From: Gerris lacustris | Lineage: Eukaryota > Arthropoda > Insecta > Hemiptera > Gerridae | Direction: 5' to 3' | Length of the DNA stretch: 64,000 nt | Assembly: GCA_951217055.1 (NCBI GenBank) | Contig: OX578277.1 | Coordinates: 107,946,514 to 108,010,513 of the forward strand | In this document: positions 53,571-64,000 of the stretch, in pieces | How positions within the stretch are numbered: the first letter of the stretch is position 1 | How the letters are laid out: each line of letters opens with the position of its first letter | The notes under the pieces: generated by a model | Databases searched by the model: none | What the model was told of the DNA's origin: nothing | Seen by the model: the letters and a program-made list of their open reading frames with translations, nothing else | Made by a program: the position numbers and the translations under genes

Positions 53571-55222
53571 CACGTGTTACCCCCTCCTAATACCAAGTTC
53601 AGGTTACATACAAGATTACAAAATGAATATATTTCTAATATCAAATTCTATACACGTGGAATATCCTTCTAATGCCCTTATTTACAGGTGAAATATCCTC
53701 TTAACACCAATTTCTTTACGCTTGGAATAACTTCCTAATACCAAGTTCAGATTACATCTAACATCAAACTCTTAACACGTGGAATATCCTTCTAATACTG
53801 TTATTCACAGGTGAAATATCCTCCTAACGCCAATTTCTTTACGCTTGGAATAACTTCCTAGTACCAAGTTCAGATTACATAATTACATATCATCAATACA
53901 AGATATCATTACAATATCTTTTTAATATCAAATTCTTAACACGTGGATTATCCTTCTAATATACTAAGTTGTTTACCCGTGCAATATCCTCCTAATACCA
54001 ATTTCATTACGGAATAACTTCCTAATACCAAATTCTATACACGTGGAATATCCTCCTACTAATAAGTTATTTACACGTAGAATGTCCTCCTAACACCCAT
54101 TTTGTTAACACCGTTTTTTACTAGTGAAATAACACCCAGTTCTTTGCATTTCGAATATATTTCTAATACCAAGTTCTTTACAAGTGGAATATTCTCCTAA
54201 TACCAAGTTATTTACATGTGGAATATCCTCCTACTACTGTTATTTACTCGTAGAATATCCTCTTAATGCCAAGTTCTTTACATGTGGAATATCCTCCTAC
54301 TACTGTTATTTACACGTAGAATATCCTTTTAATACCAAGTTCTTTACATGTGGAATATCCTCCTACTACTGTTATTTACACGTAGAATATCCTTTTAATA
54401 CCAAGTTCTTTACATGTGGAATATCCTCCTACTACTGAAAAAATCCTACTACTGTTATTTACAAGTAGAATATCCTCTTAATACCAAGTTCATTACACGT
54501 GGAATATCCTACTACTACTGTTATTTACACGTAGAATATCTTCTTAATTACCAAGTTCTTTACATGTGGAATATCCTCCTCCTACTGCCATTCACACGTA
54601 CAATATCCTCTTAATACCAAGTTCTTTACACGTGGAATATCCTCCTACTACTGTTATTTACACGTAGAATATCCTCTTAATGCCAAGTTCTTTACACGTG
54701 GAATATCCTCCTACTACTGTTATTTACACGTAGAATATCCTTTTAATACCAAGTTCTTTACACGTGGAATATCCTCCTACTATTGTTATTAATACGTAGA
54801 ATATCCTCTTAATACCAAGTCCTTTACACGTGGGATATCCTCCTACTACTGCTATTTACACATAGAAAATATCCTCTTAATACCAAGTTCTTTACACGTG
54901 GAATATCCTCCTACTACTGTTATTTATACGTATAGAATATCCTCTTAATACCAAGTTCTATCATTATACGTGGAATATCCTACTACTATTGTTATTTACA
55001 CGAAGAATATCCTCAATACTGTTATTTACACGTAGAATATCCTCTTAATACCGTTCTTTACACGTGGAATATCCTCCTACTACTGTTATTTACACGTAGA
55101 ATATCCTTTTAACACCCAGTTCTTTACATTTCGAATATCTTTCTAATACCAAGTTTTTTTATAAATGGATTATACCCCTGACACCAAGTTCTTTACACGT
55201 GGAATAACTCCTAATACCAAGT
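53571..55222 (+). repeat. Compound minisatellite (~33-bp half-units, ~66-bp higher-order unit)
   Basis: Built from 'acacgtggaatatcctcc' plus 'taataccaagttctttac' in the outer parts. In the centre (about 54184-55125) an alternating pair appears: accaagttctttacacgtgg + aatatcctcctactactgtt + atttacacgtagaatatcct. Central units are nearly identical, outer ones are degenerate. The frames across it are repeat artefacts. Confidence 0.95.
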
Positions 55223-55817
55223 TGGAGTATCGATGTCACGTATTCCCTAGATTAAAGGAAAGAAGCGAATTGCTTAGAACTAAGGTCTGATGTATGCTAG
55301 TGTCCGGGTATTTAGAAAGGGTGAATCTATACCCAGTGCATTAAATATTCAACACCGAGTCTTAGAAATTATTCAGCGGCATCACGTCTGAATTAGTTAT
55401 AAACACTTAAAAAGCACAATAAAATAAAATTACTAACGTATAAAATTTCCATGCAACACAAAGCTCAAAGAAACTAAGTATTTACTTATAGACAAAGTCC
55501 GTCCGCTGTTTAGATACTCTAAGCAAAGTCTAGAGATTATACCCTTACAATACCCTTTAGAGAAAGTACAAAGTCCATACATAACTTTTTGTACAAACGA
55601 CCGCATTTTTATTTAAACATTTAAATTTTAAATTTAACCTTAAGTAAAACAATCTTTTAACTTAGCTAAATCATCACACTCTTTCTGTATAGTGGGGCAT
55701 TCAGTGAGACCTTCAACATGTCAAATTCATCATGTTAAATAACCGGCTGTAATGTTTTAGTGCGTGAAGTCTCACGTAAAAAGGGTTTCGTTGGTGTTGT
55801 AAACATGAAATTAGTAG
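55223..55817. other. Unannotated AT-rich sequence
   Basis: No feature supported. Confidence 0.4.
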
Positions 55818-56720
55818 TTGGGGGGGGGGGGGGGGGGGATTTGGAGGTTTTTGACAAAATGGCGTAGAAAATTAAACGCTATCTACAAGTTTTATATATT
55901 TTTGTAATCTACTCTTCAATACCTTTCACTTGATACCCCACTCAAAATTTAAAAAAAAAAAAAATTTTCCCGTGACATCAATCAGCCACCATCTTGGAAT
56001 CCCAGTTAATCCGACCAAGTTGCTATTCTTATTTTTTCTTTGGCCCATCAGACCACACATTTTGCATATTTTTCTATATTTTTAGTAAGAGCGGAAATAC
56101 GATTTTAGGGGGGGGGGGACACGCAAAATTTCGATGTTTTTTGACAAAACGGCGCCGAAAATTGAACACTTTCCCTAAGTGATATATATATTTGTAATCT
56201 ACTCTTCAATACCTTTCATTTGATACCCCACCCAAAATTTAAAAAAAATATTTATTTTCGTGTGACATGAATTATCCGCCATCTTGGATTCTCAGTAAAT
56301 CAGATCAAATTGCTAATCTTAATTTTTCTATGGCCCACCAGACCACACATTTTGCAATTTTTCTATATTTTTAGTAAGAGCGGAAATACGATTTTAGGGG
56401 GGGGGGGGACACGCAAAATTTCGATGTTTTTTGACAAAACGGCGCCGAAAATTGAACACTTTCCCTAAGTGATATATATATTTGTAATCTACTCTTTAAT
56501 ACCTTTCATTTGATACCCCACTTAAAATTTAAAAAAAATATTTTTTTCGCATGACGTGAGTTATCCACCATTTCGGATTTGAACAGCTAATAATTTTGAG
56601 TTTGCTATATTTTTCCTGTGTGCGCGTCTAAACGATCTTTAATATTGGAAAGTTTCACGTTTCTATCTCTTTTTATTCAAAAGTTATTGGAACCGTACAG
56701 AGTGACAGACAGACAGACAT

Positions 56721-56755
<35 letters not shown>

Positions 56756-56815
56756 CATGAACGAGACTATAAGGGTTTCTTTTTTTGGTTTTACCAACGA
56801 AACCCTAAAAAAATA
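55818..56815 (+). repeat. Dispersed repeat with three ~295-bp tandem units ending in a GACA tract
   Basis: Each unit starts with a poly-G run (55818, 56108, 56397), then cacgcaaaatttcgatgttt, aaaacggcgccgaaaattga and 'cctttcatttgatacccca', and ends at gccatcttgga-type text. The last unit leads into (acag)n at 56703-56755 and 'aagggtttctttttttggtt', with 'aacgaaaccctaaaaa'. The structure resembles 11166-13120: a dispersed element whose internal unit has been amplified. Confidence 0.85.
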
Positions 56816-58792
56816 GTAGTTTACGTCAAAATGAATCCACTCGTGAATTTTTAGAGGAGTATTTTTTATTACAAAATGTAAGGCCAGGACCGAACCTTTA
56901 GTACCTTCAACCAAATAATTTCAAATTTATTAGTGTACCTAATTCTTTCCTTTAGCTCATCTACGCTAATAACCAATACATTCATAATTTTTTTATTTAT
57001 TATTACAATTAAAGTTATGAACTATTTGTTGTTTTTAGGATATTGTTTAATTTCAGAAAAACAAATTAAAAATGAATATTTTTGAAAAATCTACAAAAAT
57101 TTAAAAAACATTTAATGTGTACCCGTTCTTTTGCATTTCTAAACCACTCTTAAAATAAAAATTTTCGATAGAATTAAAAATCCCGGCGCTGGAGTGTATT
57201 TTTCACTGTCTGTTTCCCGTAGTTAATAATAATTATAATTTGATTTAAATTAAAATTTAAACTTTCCGTAGTATAAAACGACCAAAACCTTTAAAATTGA
57301 AATAAAGGTAGTTTATTACTCTTATTTTTGAAAGTTGTTAAGAAACTGAACACTCTGTTCACAAAATCAAGAAATTATTATTATTTTTAGAGGTTTAAAA
57401 ACAAGCGGTATTATAAAGAATTATATTCATCGAAAATCCAAAAATAATATAATGTGCCTTCTTGGATACCCTATTTTGGGACACACTATATATATTATCT
57501 ATGTATTTAATATTTACTAAACGAATTGTTAAAAAAAAAAAAAATAAAATAAAAAAATGTGTCCTCTTGGATACTAAATATATCCATTAGTATAGAAGTA
57601 AATAAATAAATCTACGTATTATCCGTCTATTATTCAAAATTATTAAGCTATTTTTATAATTGGTCTCAGAAGATTCCATTTGTATTAGAAGAAGTATTCT
57701 TACGAATAATAAAGCTATATAAATACTTAGTGCATTTATATGTAATAAATTCTATACTACTTTTTTAATTTTTGAAAACATTTCTTCAAGGAATTTCAAT
57801 AATAATTAGTATCGAAATAATTATGTTATTTCGTTAAAACATTTAAATAAAATGAAAACAAAATAGAAAAGCGAAATAACATTAAATAATTTATGAGTTA
57901 CAATTTTTATTTAAGGCGTACAGTTGTATTACATTTAGTAATACATAATATGTTGCATTGTTTTAAATTAAATAACAAATTATGTTTTTTAGACATCTTA
58001 TATATTATAAAAAAAAAAAAAAAATAGGATAGTTAAGTTGTTTTATTGTATTTATTTACGAATCAAAATAATACTTAAAATTATAAGCACGTAATATTTA
58101 ATTAAATCAATTCTACTATCTCAATTATTTCGTATGATTTCAAATATTTTTCTTAGTATTATTGCATATATTACCAACTATGTTATTGTACTATGAGTAC
58201 ACTTTGTAGAGTTCATTAATTGATTATTATTCAACAAATATACCTGTAATTTATTGTTTAATTTATTTATTTAATGATAATAAATTAAAATTATATCAAT
58301 ATAAACTACCATAATATAAATAAAATTGAAATTAACATACTGATTTCATAAATTAATAATTATAAATTACTTATATTAAATAGTATTTCATTTATTATTT
58401 TTATAAAAAAAAATTAATGAAATACTGTGTTGTGTAAGTAGTATGAATGAATTTTCATTTATTTATAAATAATAAATAAATGTTATTTAAGAATTTATTT
58501 TGAATTGTATTTGTTTATTTATTTTTAAGAAATATATTTTATACGTAAATATAAAAAAATATTTCATTCCTAGTTAGCTACATCCAAATAATAATTTAAT
58601 CACTAAATAAAATGTATAATAGTGAACCATAATTAATATTATGTGTGTTTTTTTTAATATTATTTATTTATTGCATTTATATTATTATTGTTTTATTTAT
58701 TTTTTTGTATTTGTTTTGTTTTTAAATTCTTTTGACAGTATGATTATTATAAGTTAGTTAAAAATTTGAATAATATATAAATTTGTAAACAG
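56816..58792. other. Very AT-rich sequence, possible intron
   Basis: Composition is extreme, with no repeats of note. Its last 60 bases contain T-rich runs (tttgttttgtttttaaattc, ttttgacag) and end in atttgtaaacag, consistent with a 3' splice site. Confidence 0.35.
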
Positions 58793-58883
58793 GTACCTGT
58801 TAGAATGAAGGCAGTGCGGAATCTGAGGTTGTTGGGGCCGAGGAGAGATGCGGGTTTAGTGTGGCTCGGTCGCGGCTCAACAA
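58793..58883 (+). CDS. Candidate host exon (unidentified)
   Basis: After aacag at 58788-58792 a GC-rich 91-bp stretch is open in one frame: VPVRMKAVRNLRLLGPRRDA, then GLVWLGRGST. It ends at caa|gtgagt (58884), a strong 5' splice consensus. The base composition contrasts sharply with 1.9 kb of flanking AT-rich DNA. An internal ATG (58805) could also be a start. No family recognised. A GC-rich repeat scrap with chance splice signals is the alternative. Confidence 0.3.
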
Positions 58884-60224
58884 GTGAGTTCTGTTATAAA
58901 GCAGGCCGTATACTCAGCGGGGTCTATCTTCAACCCGGCCAACCTCCCCATCTCCCTTCCTGCCCTATCGACCCGTATTTTAAACACTCCTCTAGTCGTA
59001 CTTATCCACTCTCGATACAAACTTCCTTGTCGATATAAACCAGAAGTCGACCTGTAACAATCGATAGAGTTATAAGTGTTTGCAATTCAGATGAGAAAAG
59101 GGGGGTGGTTTTTCCAATTCAAAGTCTAGTGAGAACGCCTTTTTCGTAAAAGCTATGTAGATCTCAACCCACAGTTAAACCCCCCACTTGTCCACGCATC
59201 GATATGGTTTGTTACGCAAAAAACCTTTAAACCTTCTAGATGTAAAGCTTCAATAGCTATCTCAGATTTAAGTACTTTCATAAAAGAGCTTTGTCCAAAA
59301 GAAAGCATATAAAATCAGTTCTCAGCAATAAAAATCCCTACGCAGTCTATCAACGATCAATGTTTGGCATGGTTTAAGTTGTTAAGAACTTTCCAGCCTT
59401 CTATAGAGTCTAGAGGTTTAGATTTAAAGCCCCTTTAACTATCTAAGCTCGGTTATCTCAAGTCTAAAAGAAATAAGAACTTTACTCAAAAAGGTCATAC
59501 TAACTAGAAATCAATATTTAGAACAGTTTACTGCGACGTTACAGTAAAGAGTGCTTTAGCAGCTCGTATAGAAATTGGCTCATCAATGAAATTAAACAGC
59601 GTCGGTTGTGGTTACAATTTGGATGGTGACCACAGATCTGGGTTCAATGTTATAAAAGGGGAGTAACAATCTAAAGAAGTGCCTGTTTATGTATAAAATA
59701 GGTTTAAATTTAAATCCCAAAACGATGTAAATATAACGATTTTGGTATTTACATTGAAATACCAATACGCTTATACACTGAAATACCAATACACTAACAA
59801 CTAACATATATGAGTAATAGATGGCTGAAGAGGTCTAATGATGGACGCAATTAATAATTAAGTATTTTTATTAATTATTATTTTTATTTTTTATTTTAAT
59901 TTGTGTATTGTTTTTGGCACTTAACATGTAATACCATCATATTGTTTTTAGTTTTACTGGTCCTACTCATGTTAAATAATTATAATATAATATAACAATA
60001 AGTCAGGGACTAAGTGTCTACTAGTCATAATGACTCATAATTATTATAAATTGATGATTTAAAAGATTAACATTATTAATGATTTTTTTTACAACTAAGA
60101 CCTCTAATAAGGTTTGAAGATGTCCTAAACTAAGGGATGGAAAAATACCACCTTTAACTACGATTAAATCCCTATGGACTATGGACCCATATGATTTATA
60201 TACTAGGCATCGCGTGGCTCTATC
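58884..60224. other. Unannotated sequence
   Basis: Moderately GC to 59040, AT-rich afterwards; no supported feature. Confidence 0.4.
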
Positions 60225-60968
60225 ATTGAAGCGAGCGTATGGCAATAAAATACTGAATACTGAAATTTGTTAATCATGATGAATGTCATAGTTGAAGATA
60301 AGTGGAAGAGGGTAGTAAGGGGTAGAGTGGGGGTACTCTGTACAAAGCTTTACTTCATAACAAACCTACACACAAAACGACTATAAGAATCTTAACCACC
60401 CGTAATAGCTTTTAAACTAATATTATAAATGTATCACTTCATTACTCAAATACTACTGCTTGTATCAAGTTGAAATTTTACATACTTGTTTCAATTGTAC
60501 TTTAGACGATGTACATGAAGTTTTATTAAGATCGTTACGTTAGAACGTAAGATATCGGTAAATAGGTTGTTTTCTCTATTTTAAACGTTTAGGTCCGCTT
60601 TAATAGTTTTAGCGATCTTTATTAATTCATAGACGTGTCGTTGTTGGTTTTACTGAAAAATGTTATTTGAAAAAAATGTTCGTCTCATCGAGTAGGTGAT
60701 GATAGAATTTTTTCCCGTCCTGAAATTCCAATTTTAAATTTGAAGCTCACGTTTACGCGAGCATTGCGCGCGAACTCTTGGACGGATCACGCTGTCCAAC
60801 GAACTTAGCCTGAGTATTAGTAAGAAGATCATGTATACCAAATTTCAACTAAATCGGTCAACTTTTACTCAAGTTATCGTCACACGCGTAAACGTTACTG
60901 ACAGACAGACAGACAGACAAGATGCATATTTCGTTGAATGTAAAAAGCTCGCTTACGCTCGCTTCAAT
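60225..60968 (+). mobile_element. Inverted-repeat element containing family B sequence
   Basis: attgaagcgagcgta at 60225-60239 is perfectly inverted at 60954-60968. The interior carries the family B order (caagttgaaattttacatac, 'tgttcgtctcatcgagtag', 'cacgtttacgcgagcattgcg', 'accaaatttcaactaaatc') and a GACA tract at 60900-60920. This suggests that the family B sequence and the GACA tract are parts of one element with these ends. No clear target duplication. Confidence 0.7.
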
Positions 60969-61379
60969 TATAATAACCATTTATTGCATATTATGGTAAT
61001 GCAAAATGCAAGTCAGCAAATTTCTGTGGTTACCTTTAGGCTGTTTTTTTTTTTTCTTTTTATATTGGAAGCCATACTTTTTCATATATTTCTCCCATTC
61101 TTGTCCACATCCTTCTGTCTTCCTCAACCCATTTCCACGTAGCTCCTACACAAACTATTCTCATTTTATCAACCCATTTACTAGAAGAATGGTGGCCAGC
61201 AAATAGGGATAGAAAAAGAGGCAGGACTACTAGTAAATAGAATGTTCTAATAGAAGTTATAATTCTATCGAGAGTTATTTAATTTTAAAATCCATAATTT
61301 AAGTTGGGAACGCCATTAATTTAAAATTTGTAAATAAGGAATAGTTATAATATGTTAATTACTGTGATAATTGTATTTG
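60969..61379. other. Unannotated sequence
   Basis: Poly-T stretch near 61045; the frames there have no recognisable motif. Confidence 0.4.
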
Positions 61380-61500
61380 TAGATTAATAGACTATGACAG
61401 GAGATGACCTTTAAAATGGTCGAAACGTCTCATATGAAATAATTACGTCCATTATTACACCTCCTCAGCCATATATTACGTATTTATACGAGAATTGTGA
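61380..61500 (+). repeat. PLE end fragment with hammerhead-like core
   Basis: gagatgacctttaaaatggt and cgaaacgtct form a stem II (gacc/ggtc) and GAAAC box, followed by atgaaataattacgtcc. This parallels atgaaataactgcgtcg after the stem-loop of the PLE at 32620 and 42285. The first box reads GAGATGA rather than CTGATGA. Confidence 0.45.
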
Positions 61501-61716
61501 GGGTGAATCACATTAACTGTATCAACAAATTAAATTAATTATTTACAATAGACTAACTACCAATGCAGCAACAACCTAACACCAACCACTGATAAAATGT
61601 AATACCAATAAACTAACTAAATTATTAATACTGCAACACACATTCTTTGCAACATCTAATGTACTTGAAATTCTATCAATTTCTCGTTTTTTCTCTCTCC
61701 TTTAATAATGCATTAA
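61501..61716. other. Unannotated AT-rich sequence
   Basis: Ends at the TTAA target of the next element. Confidence 0.4.
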
Positions 61717-62767
61717 AGTCGGGTTTACACGATCCAAGTGGACTTGCACCAAGTAACTTTGATCAAATTCACTTGGACCAAGTAACTTTGATCAAATTCA
61801 CTTGGACCAAGTAGACTTGACCAAGTAACTTTGATCAAATTCACTTGGACCAAGTAACTTTGATCAAATTCACTTGGACCAAGTAACTTTGATCAAATTC
61901 ACTTGGACCAAGTAGACTTGACCAAGTAACTTTGATCAAATTCACTTGGACCAAGTGGTGCAACTTTTGAAGCTGGGTTTACACGATCCAAGTAGACTTG
62001 GACCAAGTAACTTTGATCAAATTCACTTGGACCATGTGATTGTGCAACTTTTAAAGCAGGGTTTACACGATCCAAGTAGACTTGGACCTAGTAACTTTGA
62101 TAAAATTCACTTGGACCAAGTGGTTGTGCAACTTTTGAAGTAGGGTTTTCACGATCCAAGTAGACTTGGACCAAGTAACTTTGATCAAATTCACTTGGAC
62201 CATGTGGTTGTGCAACTTTTAAAGCAGGGTTTACACGATCCAAGTAGACTTGGACCAAGTAACTTTGATCAAATTCACTTGGACCATGTGGTTGTGCAAC
62301 TTTTAAAGCAGGGTTTACACGATCCAAGTAGACTTGGACCAAGTAACTTTGATCAAATTCACTTGGACCAAGTGGTTGTGTATTTTTGAGGCAGGGTTTA
62401 CAAGATCCAAGTAGACTTGGACCAAGTAACTTTGATAAAATTCACTTGGACCATGTGGTTGTGCAACTTTTAAAGCAGGGTTTACACGATCCAAGTAGAC
62501 TTGGTCCAAGTAATTTGAACAACACTATCAAAATCAACTTTATCTTGTAAACTAACGGTTCAAACTCGTCATTTTTGACAGCTATTTCTCATAATTTGCA
62601 GGTGGTCGCCATTTTTATTTCCATCCAAGTCTACTTTGATCAAAAAAAGTTGGGGGCCATCCAACTCAACTTTAATGGTCCAAGTACACTTTGATAGCCT
62701 GTTTACACGATCAAAGTAGCGTCAAATCTGACTTGGTCCAAGTCCACTTGGATCGTGTAAACCCAGC
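61717..62767. mobile_element. TTAA-flanked foldback element with tandem 84-bp units
   Basis: The ends agtcgggtttacacgatcc and, inverted, ggatcgtgtaaacccagc are bordered by TTAA (61713-61716, 62768-62771), as in piggyBac- or Kolobok-related MITEs. The interior repeats an ~84-bp unit (gcagggtttacacgatccaa, gtagacttggaccaagtaac, tttgatcaaattcacttgga, ccatgtggttgtgcaac) about seven times. To the left lie shorter ~37-bp units. Each unit embeds the terminal sequence and the near-palindrome acttggaccaagt. Frames on both strands are repeat artefacts. Confidence 0.85.
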
Positions 62768-62771
62768 TTAA

Positions 62772-63509
62772 TAAATTAATAATTCGATTATACAAATGTC
62801 AATAATCCGGTGTATACAACTGATAAAACAACCCACTCACCCCGCATCGTCTATTACATAAAAGTTGAAAATCCTTTTGGCTGTCCTAATCCCTTCACGG
62901 ACTGTTGTGCAACGGATTATTTTTATAATTGAATTAATATATATTTTGCATAATATATTTTAAATATTATCTCTTTTATTATTTAATATTATATTTATGA
63001 CCTTCAAAGTTTATTTATTTCACATCAACTAAAGAGATATGAATGAATAAATAGAAATAAAAAGTGTCGTGAACAGATGATAAAATGAAATATTTCTTTG
63101 GCCTCATTTTCTCGGTAACACGTAATAGAGTATAAGGGGTTAAGTTTGTCCAATAGAGTAAGTCGATGAAAGAAACCTTGGAATAGGTATTTTTTTACCC
63201 CGTTACAGGAATTTGATAGGGGTTAAGGGCCTGTGTGGTTGGGATTGAGTGAAGAAGCATTATACAGGGTGAATAGTGGGCAAGGATGATAGTGAATAGT
63301 GGGCAAGGATTTTCACCTGATTGAATTGTCCAGTGAATGGAACGGAGCTGAATCGCCCGTCCCACGCTGTCTCCACTCTCAGCGAATTCTTCACTTGGAA
63401 TCTTAAATCTATTCTTTACTCTTTATGTAGACTATTAAAAGCCTTTCTTTTCAAAATCGTTAAAACCTTTTTCTCATATTGAGAGAAAATACGTTATCAT
63501 CTACTATAA
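62772..63509. other. Unannotated sequence
   Basis: A short direct duplication (agtgaatagtgggcaaggat) at about 63269-63310; nothing else supported. Confidence 0.4.
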
Positions 63510-63670
63510 AAAAATAGTGTGGCCACATAGCTTCCTCGCCTCCTATCACGTACTTTAATATGTTCTACTTTTATGACCTATTAATGTCTAATTTAGTTCA
63601 TTTTCCACCCGCTTTTACATGATTGTTAAAATTATTTTGTTTTTTTACATGAACAAAAATATAAATTTAT
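63510..63670 (+). repeat. Family A fragment, 5' part
   Basis: tggccacatagcttcctcgc, 'ctatcacgtactttaatat' and the gaccta/ttaatgtctaattt block match the start of family A. Confidence 0.7.
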
Positions 63671-63725
63671 AGATATGAGAGAGTTAGTGAGATACGGTCT
63701 AAAGAAAAAAACTAAGTTTTACCAA

Positions 63726-63762
63726 CTAGTTTCGTAAAATATATTTACATCATCAGGGTAAC
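63726..63762 (-). ncRNA. Hammerhead-ribozyme-like core, PLE remnant
   Basis: On the minus strand CTGATGA (63756-63750) is followed by a stem II of five perfect pairs (gtaaa-tatat-tttac) and GAAA (63733-63730). This is the complete conserved core in the right order. The following aacta/tagtt words could form stem III, but stem I was not resolved. Confidence 0.5.
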
Positions 63763-63937
63763 TTACATATGGGCTTTTAACTTACAATTTTTTATTTTTT
63801 TATTTTATTAATATAAACAAACCTGTTTTATAAATTGACATTATTGACAATTAATGTCTGTTAAAGAATCTTGTCTTGTTTCTACATAAGAAGAGAGATG
63901 AATAACAAATTTAAAAATTGGATATAATATTGTGATA

Positions 63938-64000
63938 ACAGATACTGAGGTTATTGGTGTCAGTTCTAAAATTTACGGTGTTAATAACCTCAGTATCTGT
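63938..64000. repeat. Palindrome at the window end
   Basis: acagatactgaggttatt (63938-63955) is perfectly inverted at 63983-64000, with a 27-bp spacer. It may continue beyond the window. Confidence 0.9.

Noticed and set aside
54184..54614. Open frames reading 'YYCYLHVEYP...' repeats
   Set aside because: Translation of the minisatellite.
61946..62509. Frames on both strands reading HDPSRLGPSNFDQ-like repeats
   Set aside because: Translation of the 84-bp units of the TTAA foldback.

Overview
The window is repeat-dominated, AT-rich genomic DNA from an animal, most likely an insect. The evidence is the transposon content: a BEL/Pao LTR element primed by tRNA-Arg, an I/Jockey-group LINE with RNase H, a Penelope-like element (PLE), a class-II-tRNA SINE, many TA/TAA/TTAA-flanked foldback elements, and dispersed repeats with GACA tracts. 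The species cannot be named from the sequence. No complete host gene was recognised. The only host-exon candidate is a 91-bp stretch at 58793-58883.

Layout. 1-3178 is one giant imperfect palindrome (arms about 1.4 kb, loop about 340 bp). 3.2-4.7 kb holds a decayed LINE reverse transcriptase and a SINE with a 13-bp target-site duplication (TSD). 6-25 kb is a patchwork of dispersed repeats: family A with GACA/TGTC tracts, family B with 'aacgctcgcg'-type boxes, family C with a 5S-rRNA-like box, foldback MITEs, a tandemly amplified repeat at 11.2-13.1 kb, a second decayed LINE RT at 17.6-18.0 kb, and a tandemly duplicated Helitron-like segment at 18.4-21.0 kb. 25876-28366 is an internally deleted BEL/Pao element on the minus strand with two 198-bp LTRs and a 5-bp TSD.

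30255-42375 is the centrepiece. It is one PLE insertion flanked by a 13-14 bp TSD and consists of an inverted 3' tail, a 5'-truncated direct copy acting as pseudo-LTR, and a full-length copy. The full copy was later split by a full-length LINE (34088-39809, both ORFs open) and by a near-perfect foldback element (40518-41098). When the two insertions and their TSDs are discounted, the three PLE coding pieces sum to exactly 850 codons in one frame. The truncated copy next door preserves the empty site of the foldback.

42789-44928 is a DNA transposon with about 36-bp TIRs and an 8-bp TSD, carrying unidentified exon-like sequence. It is followed by an 82-bp satellite. At 46.5-47.2 kb lies a PLE derivative whose N-terminal coding sequence has been replaced by twenty 21-bp repeats. 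47-56 kb is largely minisatellites and family fragments. 57-58.8 kb is very AT-rich DNA ending at the exon candidate. 60-64 kb holds a family-B-bearing element, a TTAA-flanked foldback array built from 'acttggaccaagt' boxes, and PLE end fragments with hammerhead-ribozyme-like cores.

The elements do not form a pathway. The value of the window is its nesting order, which lets insertions be dated relative to each other: PLE first, then LINE and foldback inside it. It also shows several poorly described non-autonomous families.
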